DNA from: an uncultured Candidatus Melainabacteria bacterium
GTDB lineage: Bacteria > Cyanobacteriota > Vampirovibrionia > Gastranaerophilales > Gastranaerophilaceae
Reading direction: 5' to 3'
DNA: 16,891 nt
Assembly: GCA_937891325.1 (NCBI GenBank)
Contig: CALAFU010000151.1
Coordinates: 1 to 16,891 of the forward strand
The notes beneath the pieces were generated by a model. It saw only the letters and a list, made by a program, of their open reading frames with translations. It did no database searches and was not told where the DNA came from. A program made the translations under genes and the position numbers. Of the stretch, positions 7,603 to 13,326 are shown in pieces. Positions within the stretch are counted from its first letter, which is position 1; every line of letters begins with the position of its first letter.

Positions 7603-7620
7603 TTGCTATTCAAATAGCAA
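7603..7620. promoter_or_regulatory. 18-bp palindrome, possible operator
   Basis: TTGCTATT and AATAGCAA form 8-bp inverted arms around a 2-nt centre, just upstream of the promoter for metallopeptidase gene A. The centre is too short for a good RNA hairpin and no T run follows, so a dimeric DNA-binding protein site is more likely than a terminator. Confidence 0.4.
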
Positions 7621-7634
7621 TAAAACTTAAAATT

Positions 7635-7652
7635 TTTACAAAAATTTACATG
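7635..7652 (+). promoter_or_regulatory. HLR1-like direct repeat (candidate RpaB/OmpR-family site)
   Basis: TTTACAAA-NN-TTTACATG fits the cyanobacterial HLR1 consensus (G/T)TTACA(A/T)(A/T)NN(G/T)TTACA(A/T)(A/T) at 13 of 14 defined positions. It lies 20 bp upstream of the -35 of the antisense RNA promoter and upstream of metallopeptidase gene A, so it could act on either. Confidence 0.5.
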
Positions 7653-7672
7653 CCGGCAAGAAAATATTACAC

Positions 7673-7700
7673 TTGAAATTTATAAAAAATACGATATAAT
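7673..7700 (+). promoter_or_regulatory. Sigma-70 type promoter of the antisense RNA
   Basis: TTGAAA (7673-7678), a 16-bp spacer and a consensus TATAAT (7695-7700). The expected start is near 7707-7709, exactly where the structured RNA begins. This is the best promoter in the window. Confidence 0.8.
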
Positions 7701-7734
7701 GTAGATATGGGGCGATAGCTACCAACTATCGTAT
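7690..7734 (-). terminator. Possible 3' end of the toxin mRNA
   Basis: On the minus strand ATACGATA (7734-7727) can pair with TATCGTAT (7697-7690), followed immediately by a T run. The loop is long, and the left arm competes with the nested CGATAG hairpin, so this is tentative. Confidence 0.35.
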
Positions 7735-7788
7735 CCTAATTATGGAGTTAAAGTGATGTCTAATGTTTACATTGGGCATCGCTTTTTA
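7709..7788 (+). ncRNA. Antisense RNA, candidate type I antitoxin
   Basis: A transcript of about 80 nt is predicted from a consensus promoter (7673-7700) to an intrinsic terminator (7750-7787). Its 5' part forms a hairpin CGATAG/CTATCG with the 7-nt loop CTACCAA; its 3' part is the 16-bp terminator hairpin. It is fully complementary to the 3' end of the minus-strand peptide mRNA, covering the last eight codons and the stop. The facing loop on the mRNA, TTGGTAG, contains a YUNR-type sequence (UUGG), known in several systems to speed antisense pairing. No ORF lies within it. Its antitoxin role is inferred from architecture; a stand-alone small RNA is the alternative. Confidence 0.7.
7750..7787 (+). 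terminator. Intrinsic terminator of the antisense RNA
   Basis: A 16-bp hairpin (7750-7765 with 7770-7785, loop TTTA, three G-T pairs) ends in TTTTT. The same DNA encodes the C-terminal codons of the peptide on the opposite strand. Confidence 0.85.
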
Positions 7789-7840
7789 CTATGTATATGA
7801 TTAAAAACAAAATTAGTAAATTTATGTTTATATCATTCAT
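7760..7840 (-). CDS. 26-aa hydrophobic peptide, candidate type I toxin
   Basis: The ORF encodes MNDININ, then a hydrophobic stretch LLILFLIIYIV (residues 8-18), then a polar tail KSDAQCKH. This single short membrane segment with a charged tail is the size and layout of type I toxins that insert into the inner membrane, such as Ibs, ShoB, DinQ or Fst-like peptides; there is no sequence identity I can name. AAAGGAGG (7848-7855), a perfect SD, lies 7 nt before the ATG, with a small hairpin (7858-7863 with 7869-7874) just upstream. A promoter at 7928-7956 gives a leader of about 80 nt. The last eight codons and the stop are covered by an antisense RNA on the plus strand. It lies between two paralogous metallopeptidase genes. 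Toxicity is inferred, not shown. Confidence 0.65.
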   Translation of the reverse strand: MNDININLLILFLIIYIVKSDAQCKH

Positions 7841-7927
7841 AATGCAACCTCCTTTCTTCTAGCGTTCAGCTAGAGTTAAATATTTTGCTCTGACGCTCTA
7901 AGAAAATTAGGATTGCCCCACAAAAAT

Positions 7928-7956
7928 ATTTTATAATAATGTGGGTTAAAATGCAA
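7928..7956 (-). promoter_or_regulatory. Promoter of the candidate toxin mRNA
   Basis: On the minus strand TTGCAT (7956-7951), a 17-bp spacer and TAAAAT (7933-7928) predict a start at about 7919-7921, the outer edge of the long-range pairing. The -10 is strong and the -35 weak. Confidence 0.55.
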
Positions 7957-7976
7957 TTATATAAAATTTATAATAA

Positions 7977-9764
7977 TTATTTACTCAATTTTGTTTCCAA
8001 AACAGCAATTGTGCGTGGAAAGTTTTGTTGCAAATATTGAGAACGAATTGCAAGAGGTTCATAAGATTTACCCTCTGACAAAATTGCGTTTGATTCTGCG
8101 ATTGTTTCACTCAAACCGCCTGTTTCACCACCGTAGTGGTTCAATGTGTTCATAAAGTAATCCATGTGTTCTCTTTGAGTATCTGGATATGCTTTAAAGA
8201 ACGCTTGTTTTTCTTCTTTAAATGCTTTATTTACATCTTTATCCATTGTAAGAGATTTTTTCATAGATTCTTCAATATTTTTCAAATCATCATCAACATC
8301 ACGGTAATCTCTTGCGTGTCCTAATTCGTGCAAGAACAAAAATTCATCTGAACCTGATGAAATTGAACGGCAAGAACCATTGTAATAAGAATCCAATGGA
8401 TCATTTATACTTTCTAAAAAGTCAACCGTTTCGCCAAGCTTGATTAATTCTTCCCCTGGGAACTGTTTTAATGTAGAAAGTAATTGTTTTTTATCACCAA
8501 TAAAATTATCTTTTGCGGTGAATTTCGCTTTTTTGTTTTTGTCTTGTAAACTTTGTGCTGAAATTTCGTTTTCATTCACGTTAATTTCATACGTATCATT
8601 TCCTTTTGATGAAATAAATTTGTTTTCATTTATAACTTCAAAAGTTTGGCTCTTATTTAAAAGAACTTTGCCATTTTTGTCTGTAATTTTGTAATCTACA
8701 ATACGATTGCCTTGTGGGTCGTTTTCATACAAATATTGAGTTCTAACCCCTTCAGGTGAAATCATATCTTTTTTAATAGAAACAATACCTGTTTTCTTAT
8801 CGATTTTACCCGAAGAAAGCACTTTTTGTTTGCCTTCAGGAGTTTTTCTCACAATATCGTAAACACCGTTTACTTGTGAGTGAGAAGTGTATTCGTAATA
8901 TTTAACCTTGTTGTTTTTATCTTTTACAATTCTAACTTCGTTTTCAAATACAGGTCTACCAACCGCTTTATCTTCACGCAATGTAACCTTAGAAACTGTG
9001 TTATTTCTAAAATCTGTCGCTTTTTTTACAAAATATTTTTTACCGTCTTTGTTTGTAAAACTTGTTGTATCCTCAAGAGCTTCTCGTTTTAAATCCCTGT
9101 TTAAAACAACCTTCTTTTCATTGTCACCTTGCAATTTTGCTGTCACATCATAAGCCTCTTTTACGTATCTGTTACGAGTGAAAGAAACTTCTTGAAGGTT
9201 TTTTCCTGCAACTTTCTCCATTTCAAGAACTTTGTCTGCAACCTTGTCTAAAGCAGGCATACTAGGAGTTTGAGTCAATAAAACAATATTTTTTACAGAT
9301 AATTTTGTCTGTGTTAATGGCAAAGATTTTTTCAATTCATCAGGCATTAATTTGTCTGTGAATTGCATCATTTCCTTACCTGAATATTTATGGTTTCCTT
9401 TTTCGTCTTTAATTTCAGCGATTTGAGTAAGTGTATCTAAATGTTCTAAAGGTTTTGAAGCCATTAGATATACAAAATCACCTTTAATATTAGGGTTGTT
9501 TGCCAATTTTGAAACAGAGTCCCATTTTTTAGGTTCTTGTTTTAAACTATTTTCTATTTTTACTAATTGATTGCGTTCAAATTTCTTTTTACCGTTTTCT
9601 AAACGAACATCAGAAAGCGTTTTCATAGATTTATCAAGGTCAAATTTTTCATTTGAACTTTCAAAACTATCCGATTTCATCGGTTTAGTTACATAAGTTT
9701 GGTTAGTAACTACTTTGCCTGTAAATACAGGAGCTTTAACGCTTGTAATAGGTTGAATATTCAT
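7977..9764 (-). CDS. Putative HExxH zinc metallopeptidase, paralogue B
   Basis: The 595-residue protein is a tandem paralogue of the 602-aa protein downstream, with the same order of parts. Near-identical blocks include GNRIVDYKITDKNGKVLL and HELGHARDYRDVD, plus a shared C-terminal IRSQYLQQ-FP block. Zinc-site candidates are H479, H483 and catalytic E480, with E553/E557 in SETIAES. The N-terminus MNIQPITSVKAPVFTGK is polar and has no Sec signal or membrane segment. The beta-rich middle (about 250-430) may be a binding or passenger module. SD-like AAGGA lies about 13 nt before the ATG, a long spacing shared with the paralogue. An HLR1-like box lies 51-68 nt upstream of the start. A secreted or surface peptidase role is inferred; substrate and export route are unknown. 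Confidence 0.8.
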   Translation of the reverse strand: MNIQPITSVKAPVFTGKVVTNQTYVTKPMKSDSFESSNEKFDLDKSMKTLSDVRLENGKKKFERNQLVKIENSLKQEPKKWDSVSKLANNPNIKGDFVYLMASKPLEHLDTLTQIAEIKDEKGNHKYSGKEMMQFTDKLMPDELKKSLPLTQTKLSVKNIVLLTQTPSMPALDKVADKVLEMEKVAGKNLQEVSFTRNRYVKEAYDVTAKLQGDNEKKVVLNRDLKREALEDTTSFTNKDGKKYFVKKATDFRNNTVSKVTLREDKAVGRPVFENEVRIVKDKNNKVKYYEYTSHSQVNGVYDIVRKTPEGKQKVLSSGKIDKKTGIVSIKKDMISPEGVRTQYLYENDPQGNRIVDYKITDKNGKVLLNKSQTFEVINENKFISSKGNDTYEINVNENEISAQSLQDKNKKAKFTAKDNFIGDKKQLLSTLKQFPGEELIKLGETVDFLESINDPLDSYYNGSCRSISSGSDEFLFLHELGHARDYRDVDDDLKNIEESMKKSLTMDKDVNKAFKEEKQAFFKAYPDTQREHMDYFMNTLNHYGGETGGLSETIAESNAILSEGKSYEPLAIRSQYLQQNFPRTIAVLETKLSK

Positions 9765-9814
9765 AAAATTTTAGGATTCCTTCACTTGCATGAAATACCG
9801 TAAAAAAATAAATT

Positions 9815-9832
9815 GCTACATGCATTTACAAT
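9815..9832 (+). promoter_or_regulatory. Weaker HLR1-like direct repeat
   Basis: GCTACATG-NN-TTTACAAT matches the HLR1 consensus at 12 of 14 defined positions, 51-68 nt upstream of the start of metallopeptidase gene B. An overlapping small palindrome TTACA-ATT-TGTAA is at 9826-9838. Confidence 0.35.
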
Positions 9833-9880
9833 TTGTAACGAAGATTTTTTGAAAATATTAATATACGAGCATTAATCTCT

Positions 9881-9946
9881 ATGTCATTCTGAACTTGTTT
9901 CAGAATCTCTTGTTATTGAGACCCTGAACTAAATTCATGGTGACAT
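9881..9946. repeat. Imperfect palindromic repeat, TGTCATTCTGAA type
   Basis: ATGTCATTCTGAAC at the left and its imperfect inverted partner ending TGACAT at the right form a hairpin of about 29 bp per arm with several mismatches. The end motif resembles that of the element at 13124-13274. Similar TGTCAT-CTGAA intergenic repeats are known from many bacterial genomes. No gene is present. Confidence 0.6.
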
Positions 9947-9956
9947 AAAATTTTGT

Positions 9957-10319
9957 TTGTCTTTCGTTCATTGCTCTGCTCGGGCTAAAATTGAAATATT
10001 GCTTCACTCGGACAAGTCGCTCTTCACTATACACTTGTACGCCCTCGCATTAAACGGCAACCACAAAAATCCTCTGTTCGGGCTTGTCTTGGATTATTCG
10101 GGTTGTCGTGACTCTGCCGAACAAAAGTTGACTAAATGTCAAGTTTTGTGAGAGGTAAAACGTCCCACTCCAACTTACGGGCTTTCGCCCTACCGAAAAC
10201 AAATTGAAATATTGCTCCACTCGGACAAGTAACTCGCTTCACTACGTTGTCGCTCGTTTTGTCCTCAATACTTCGAGTTTCGGACTTACAGTCCTCACTC
10301 TACGCAAATTTCAAAAAAA
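9957..10319. repeat. Second mosaic of dispersed repeat modules
   Basis: There is no convincing gene here. A 30-bp direct repeat (9988-10017 and 10202-10231, one mismatch) contains the 21-base module found inverted at 4146-4166. Another module at 10085-10098 is the inverse of 4163-4176. Short self-complementary modules such as GGGC-TTTC-GCCC (about 10180-10193) and CTGCCGA are mixed in. The base composition is more GC-rich than the flanking genes, as at 3949-4175. Confidence 0.65.
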
Positions 10320-10337
10320 GACCACCTGTTGGTGGTC
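10320..10337 (-). terminator. Intrinsic terminator of the small membrane-protein gene
   Basis: GACCACC/GGTGGTC (7 bp, 4-nt loop), followed on the minus strand by a run of seven T. Between the stop codon at 10389 and this hairpin the transcript is a low-complexity A/C stretch of repeated AACCAAA-like units (about 10345-10390). Confidence 0.9.
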
Positions 10338-10388
10338 GTAAAGTTTTTCTTTTTGGTTTTGGTTATTTTGGTTTGGTTTTTGGTTTGG

Positions 10389-10763
10389 TTATTTTTTGAA
10401 AACATTTTTAAAGAAGTTGCATACACCATCTTTTACGTAATTTACCGTATTTGATGCACCTTCTGAATAATTATAATTTTTTACTGCGCTAATTGCACTT
10501 TTACCTTTGCATAATGCAACACCAGCTAGAACTGTAACTAAAGCAACAGTTGCAGCTTTTTTAAGGAAATTTTTATCTGTCATTGTCTTTTTTGCTTTTG
10601 TAGCAAAATTATCATTTTGAGGTTGAGCTTGCATTTGAACACCACCTAACAAATTAGTGTTGTAGTTTACACCACCAACGTTAGTGTTGTTAAGATATGC
10701 AGCTGCATCAAAGTCAAGAACTCCGCCGTTCACTAAATAATCCATTGAATGTGGCAATGTCAT
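10389..10763 (-). CDS. Small single-span membrane protein, function unknown
   Basis: The 124-residue product has an Asn/Gly/Gln-rich disordered N-terminal half (about 1-55), a basic stretch (KAKKTMTDKNFLKK), one hydrophobic helix at about 69-85 (KAATVALVTVLAGVALC) and a C-terminal amphipathic tail ending CNFFKNVFKK. There is no cleavable Sec signal. Its layout parallels the 135-aa protein at 4538-4945, though they do not align convincingly. The start at 10763 has only a weak upstream AAGG; an in-frame ATG at codon 7 has no SD either. It is divergent from the glycosyltransferase gene at 10828. Confidence 0.75.
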   Translation of the reverse strand: MTLPHSMDYLVNGGVLDFDAAAYLNNTNVGGVNYNTNLLGGVQMQAQPQNDNFATKAKKTMTDKNFLKKAATVALVTVLAGVALCKGKSAISAVKNYNYSEGASNTVNYVKDGVCNFFKNVFKK

Positions 10764-10827
10764 ATCTTTTTAACCTTAACCTTAAAAAATTTCCTACCTT
10801 ACTTACATAGTTATAAAGTATTTTTTT

Positions 10828-12531
10828 ATGAAAAAATTGCCATGGAATTTTTTATTTGTTAAATTATATTACATAATGATTAAAAATAAGGAAACATTAA
10901 AATATTTTATTCCGCTGATATTCATTACTCTAGCGGTTTTGGGGATAACTTACTCTCATCATAACGGCTTAATTATTGATTGCGGAAGAGAGGCATATTA
11001 TCCGCAAGAGGTTCTTAATGGAAAAGTTCTATATAAGGATTTATTCAATATTTACGGACCTTTTAGCTATCTTTTTAATGCTCTTCTTTATAAAATCTTC
11101 GGAAACAACTTAAACACACTTTATATGGCAGGCTCTGTTTGCGCTTTAGGAATAATGTCTACCTTGTTCTTTATTGCAAAACGCTTTTTATCAACTTCTT
11201 TTGGATTTTATTTAAGTTGTTTTGCTCTTGCAATCGGTGTTGTGCCTGTTTATGTTTTTAATTATGTTTATCCGTATTCCTTCGGAATGACTTATGGTCT
11301 GTTGGCATGTTTAGCTTCAATATTGGCTTTTACACACTTTGCAGACAAAAATAAAACTTCAGCTCTTTGTGTTGGAATGTTTTTTGCAGGACTTGCAGTT
11401 TGCTGCAAATACGAATTTGTAGCGTTTTTATTGGTTGTTTCGTATATTTTGTTTAAAACAAAACCTAACCTTCGCGCTTGCTTGGTGGGAATTTCTTCAC
11501 TTTTGGCAATGCCAATTATTTGCTTCGGAATTCTTTTTGTACAAGGTTTAAGAGTTAACGACCTAATTGACGCGTTCAATATCGCAAACGTAATGGCACA
11601 TACGCAAACCTTAAACTATTTTTATGTACATTCAGGAATTTTCTTCCATAAACAAACTCTTGGGCTAATCATATTGACCTTTTTAGGCTTTATGACTCCG
11701 TTTGCAATTTATATGGCACCTGTTTTGTTCAAAAATAGACTTGCAAACCCTATTGTAAACTTGATTTTGACCTATACAGGAATTTGCTTGTTGTTTGTTT
11801 TCAAGGTTGGTTCTTTCTATGATTTATATGCCTTTACACCTTGTTTATTGCTAATTTTGGCATTAATCAATTACAAAAAATTATGGAAGGATTTGCCACT
11901 ATTTATTTTAGTTGTCGGAACCTTTTTGATTAGTTTGAAAATATTCTGGGGATTGATTTTGAATTCTTACGGAATATATTACTTGCCACTAATCATTATT
12001 GCGATTTTCGCAATGTTTAAGGACAAATTCAAATTAAAAGAAATTGATTACATCGGATTTTTCATACTTGTTTTAGCAATTTTGGTCGGAGTTTCAAACT
12101 GTAAATTCTATATTGCTAAAAACCATACTCTAACTACACAAAAGGGTATTATTTATGTAAAAGAAAAACATTATCAAACAACTAAAAAATTGTTTGAATA
12201 CATAGAAAAAAATACTCAAAAAGATGATAAAATCTTAATTTTGCCGGAAGGTATGATGATTAATTACCTTACAGATAGAAAAACAGACGATTTTTATAAT
12301 ACGCTATTGCCATTGTATGAAGAAACCTTTGGTAATGAGCAAATTATCGAGCATTTTAAAAAATCCATGCCGGAATACGTAATTTTTAATAGCTGGGATT
12401 CATCAGACTACTACTTTAGTATAATTTGTAAAGATTACCTGTTTAATTTTTGCAACTTCGTGAAAAAAAATTATAAAGAAGAAATCAAGCTATCAGGCGA
12501 TTTCAGCTATACAATTTATAAAAAGAAATAA
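10828..12531 (+). CDS. Multi-span GT-C-fold glycosyltransferase (GT39/ArnT/PMT-like)
   Basis: The 567-residue integral membrane protein has about ten or eleven hydrophobic helices up to about residue 435, then a soluble C-terminal domain of about 130 residues. After the first helix comes an acidic loop with Asp51 and the family-like run YYPQEVLNGKVLYKD-F---GPFSYLF, typical of GT-C enzymes that move a sugar from a polyprenyl-phosphate donor on the outer side of the membrane. The acceptor is not deducible. With the sugar aminotransferase at 1437 it hints at surface glycan synthesis, but the two genes are distant. The start is uncertain: neither this ATG nor the in-frame ATG at 10876 (MIKNKETLKYF) has an SD. 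TATAAA at 10812-10817 would give a nearly leaderless mRNA from 10828. No terminator is seen after the stop. Confidence 0.8.
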   Translation: MKKLPWNFLFVKLYYIMIKNKETLKYFIPLIFITLAVLGITYSHHNGLIIDCGREAYYPQEVLNGKVLYKDLFNIYGPFSYLFNALLYKIFGNNLNTLYMAGSVCALGIMSTLFFIAKRFLSTSFGFYLSCFALAIGVVPVYVFNYVYPYSFGMTYGLLACLASILAFTHFADKNKTSALCVGMFFAGLAVCCKYEFVAFLLVVSYILFKTKPNLRACLVGISSLLAMPIICFGILFVQGLRVNDLIDAFNIANVMAHTQTLNYFYVHSGIFFHKQTLGLIILTFLGFMTPFAIYMAPVLFKNRLANPIVNLILTYTGICLLFVFKVGSFYDLYAFTPCLLLILALINYKKLWKDLPLFILVVGTFLISLKIFWGLILNSYGIYYLPLIIIAIFAMFKDKFKLKEIDYIGFFILVLAILVGVSNCKFYIAKNHTLTTQKGIIYVKEKHYQTTKKLFEYIEKNTQKDDKILILPEGMMINYLTDRKTDDFYNTLLPLYEETFGNEQIIEHFKKSMPEYVIFNSWDSSDYYFSIICKDYLFNFCNFVKKNYKEEIKLSGDFSYTIYKKK

Positions 12532-12546
12532 ACCCTATTGACGGAT

Positions 12547-12564
12547 ATTGTAAAATTTTGTAAA
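12547..12564 (-). promoter_or_regulatory. Perfect HLR1-like direct repeat
   Basis: The minus strand reads TTTACAAA-NN-TTTACAAT and fits the HLR1 consensus at all 14 defined positions. It lies about 90-105 nt before the start of the 112-aa gene and about 55-70 nt before a TATAAA at 12617-12622, a spacing compatible with activation. Confidence 0.55.
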
Positions 12565-12610
12565 CTTTTCATGACTTTTTCCACAAATCATTAAACTTTC
12601 AACAGAGAGA

Positions 12611-12633
12611 TACCGATATAAAAAATGTCGGTA
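12611..12633 (+). other. Small leader hairpin
   Basis: TACCGA (12611-12616) pairs with TCGGTA (12628-12633) around an 11-nt A-rich loop, about 20 nt upstream of the start of the 112-aa gene. It contains the TATAAA, so it may be coincidental with the promoter. Confidence 0.3.
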
Positions 12634-12652
12634 GTCAAAAAGGGTAGAAAAT

Positions 12653-12991
12653 ATGGCAGATTTAATTAATCAAAATAATTTAGGTGCTAATAATAATACC
12701 TTGAACGCAGGTAGCGCTGGTAGCAACAGCAATAACCTTCGTCCTTCAAAACCTTTTGGCTTAAATGTAAGAGTTCCAGAAAGAACTATTAAACAAATTG
12801 GCGATTCAGTAAAAGCTAATGCAGGCGCTGGCATTAACGGTATTTTCAGCTACTTAGCTAAAAATGAACGTGTATTTGACGGTACAGTAAACAAACAATT
12901 AGACAACTTATTCGTACAAGATTTTAATACAAAACAAATCCTAAAAGACGCTGATATGCACGCAGGTCATCATTTTGAAATGGATATGTAA
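12653..12991 (+). CDS. Small Asn/Gly-rich N-terminus protein, function unknown
   Basis: The 112-residue product has a disordered N-terminal third rich in Asn, Gly and Ser (about 1-32). A compact, probably helical part follows (FGLNVRVPERTIKQIG, then ANAGAGINGIFSYLAK) and an acidic/His-rich end (HAGHHFEMDM). There is no signal peptide or membrane segment. AGGG at 12641-12644 lies 8 nt before the ATG. The gene is monocistronic, with a clear terminator behind it and the best HLR1-like box of the window upstream. No family is recognised. The N-terminus resembles those of other Sec-less proteins here. Confidence 0.8.
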   Translation: MADLINQNNLGANNNTLNAGSAGSNSNNLRPSKPFGLNVRVPERTIKQIGDSVKANAGAGINGIFSYLAKNERVFDGTVNKQLDNLFVQDFNTKQILKDADMHAGHHFEMDM

Positions 12992-13050
12992 ACAAGTTTT
13001 TTAAATTATAAATTTCCTTATTCCTTATTCCCTATATTTTTTATTCAAAG

Positions 13051-13076
13051 CCTAAATACTTATATTTAGGTTTTTT
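13051..13076 (+). terminator. Intrinsic terminator after the 112-aa gene
   Basis: CCTAAATA/TATTTAGG (13051-13058 with 13063-13070, 4-nt loop), followed by six T. Confidence 0.85.
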
Positions 13077-13123
13077 ATTTTTTTAAAGACAATAAGGGTT
13101 AAGTTGAATTACAACTAAATCTT

Positions 13124-13274
13124 TTGTCATCCTGAAGCGTTTAATTAATAGAAAATAATTAAAAGGTTGTTATTCAGGATCTGACCATTAGCAATACGTC
13201 ATCAGAAGGTTAGTAAGATGCTGAATAAATACGTTAAAAATACCCTCTACAAAACCTTTGTTTCAGCATGACAA
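13124..13274. repeat. MITE-like palindromic element, TTGTCATCCTGAA ends
   Basis: A 151-bp intergenic segment is bounded by 13-bp inverted ends, TTGTCATCCTGAA and TTCAGCATGACAA (12 of 13 pair). An internal TTCAGGATCTGA echoes the left end. There is no ORF of note. The ends resemble the repeat at 9881-9946. No target-site duplication is obvious. Confidence 0.55.
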
Positions 13275-13291
13275 TTATTTTAGTCCAACAA

Positions 13292-13325
13292 AAAAACAGG
13301 CTTTGAATTTTCAAAGCCTGTTTTT
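13292..13325 (-). terminator. Intrinsic terminator of the 219-aa gene
   Basis: A perfect 15-bp hairpin (13292-13306 with 13311-13325, 4-nt loop) with T runs on both sides. It lies at the stop codon of the minus-strand gene and could act in both directions. Confidence 0.9.
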
Positions 13326-13326
13326 A

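Larger units (their letters stand above)
7708..7920 (-). other. Long-range 5'-3' closed structure of the toxin mRNA
   Basis: The two ends of the predicted minus-strand mRNA pair: the bases at 7915-7920 with 7708-7713 (6 bp, GC-rich) and those at 7905-7913 with 7733-7741 (9 bp, perfect). The hairpin 7713-7731 nests between them as a third arm. In addition AACTCC (plus strand 7744-7749) is complementary to GGAG-UU of the SD with one bulged G. Such end-to-end pairing is known to keep type I toxin mRNAs such as hok and aapA untranslated until 3' trimming. No folding calculation was run. Confidence 0.65.

Noticed and set aside
7791..7862. Plus-strand frame starting MYMIKNKISKFMF opposite the candidate toxin
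   Set aside because: No SD, and it begins just beyond the terminator of the antisense RNA; the minus-strand frame has a perfect SD.
7708..7920. 6S RNA as explanation of the closed 213-nt structure
   Set aside because: Length is similar, but the interior is multi-branched rather than one rod with a central bubble, and it has a perfect SD, an ORF and an opposing consensus promoter with its own terminator. Kept only as an alternative.
9957..10151. Plus-strand frame of 64 codons
   Set aside because: No SD, lies entirely in the second repeat mosaic, and is not protein-like.
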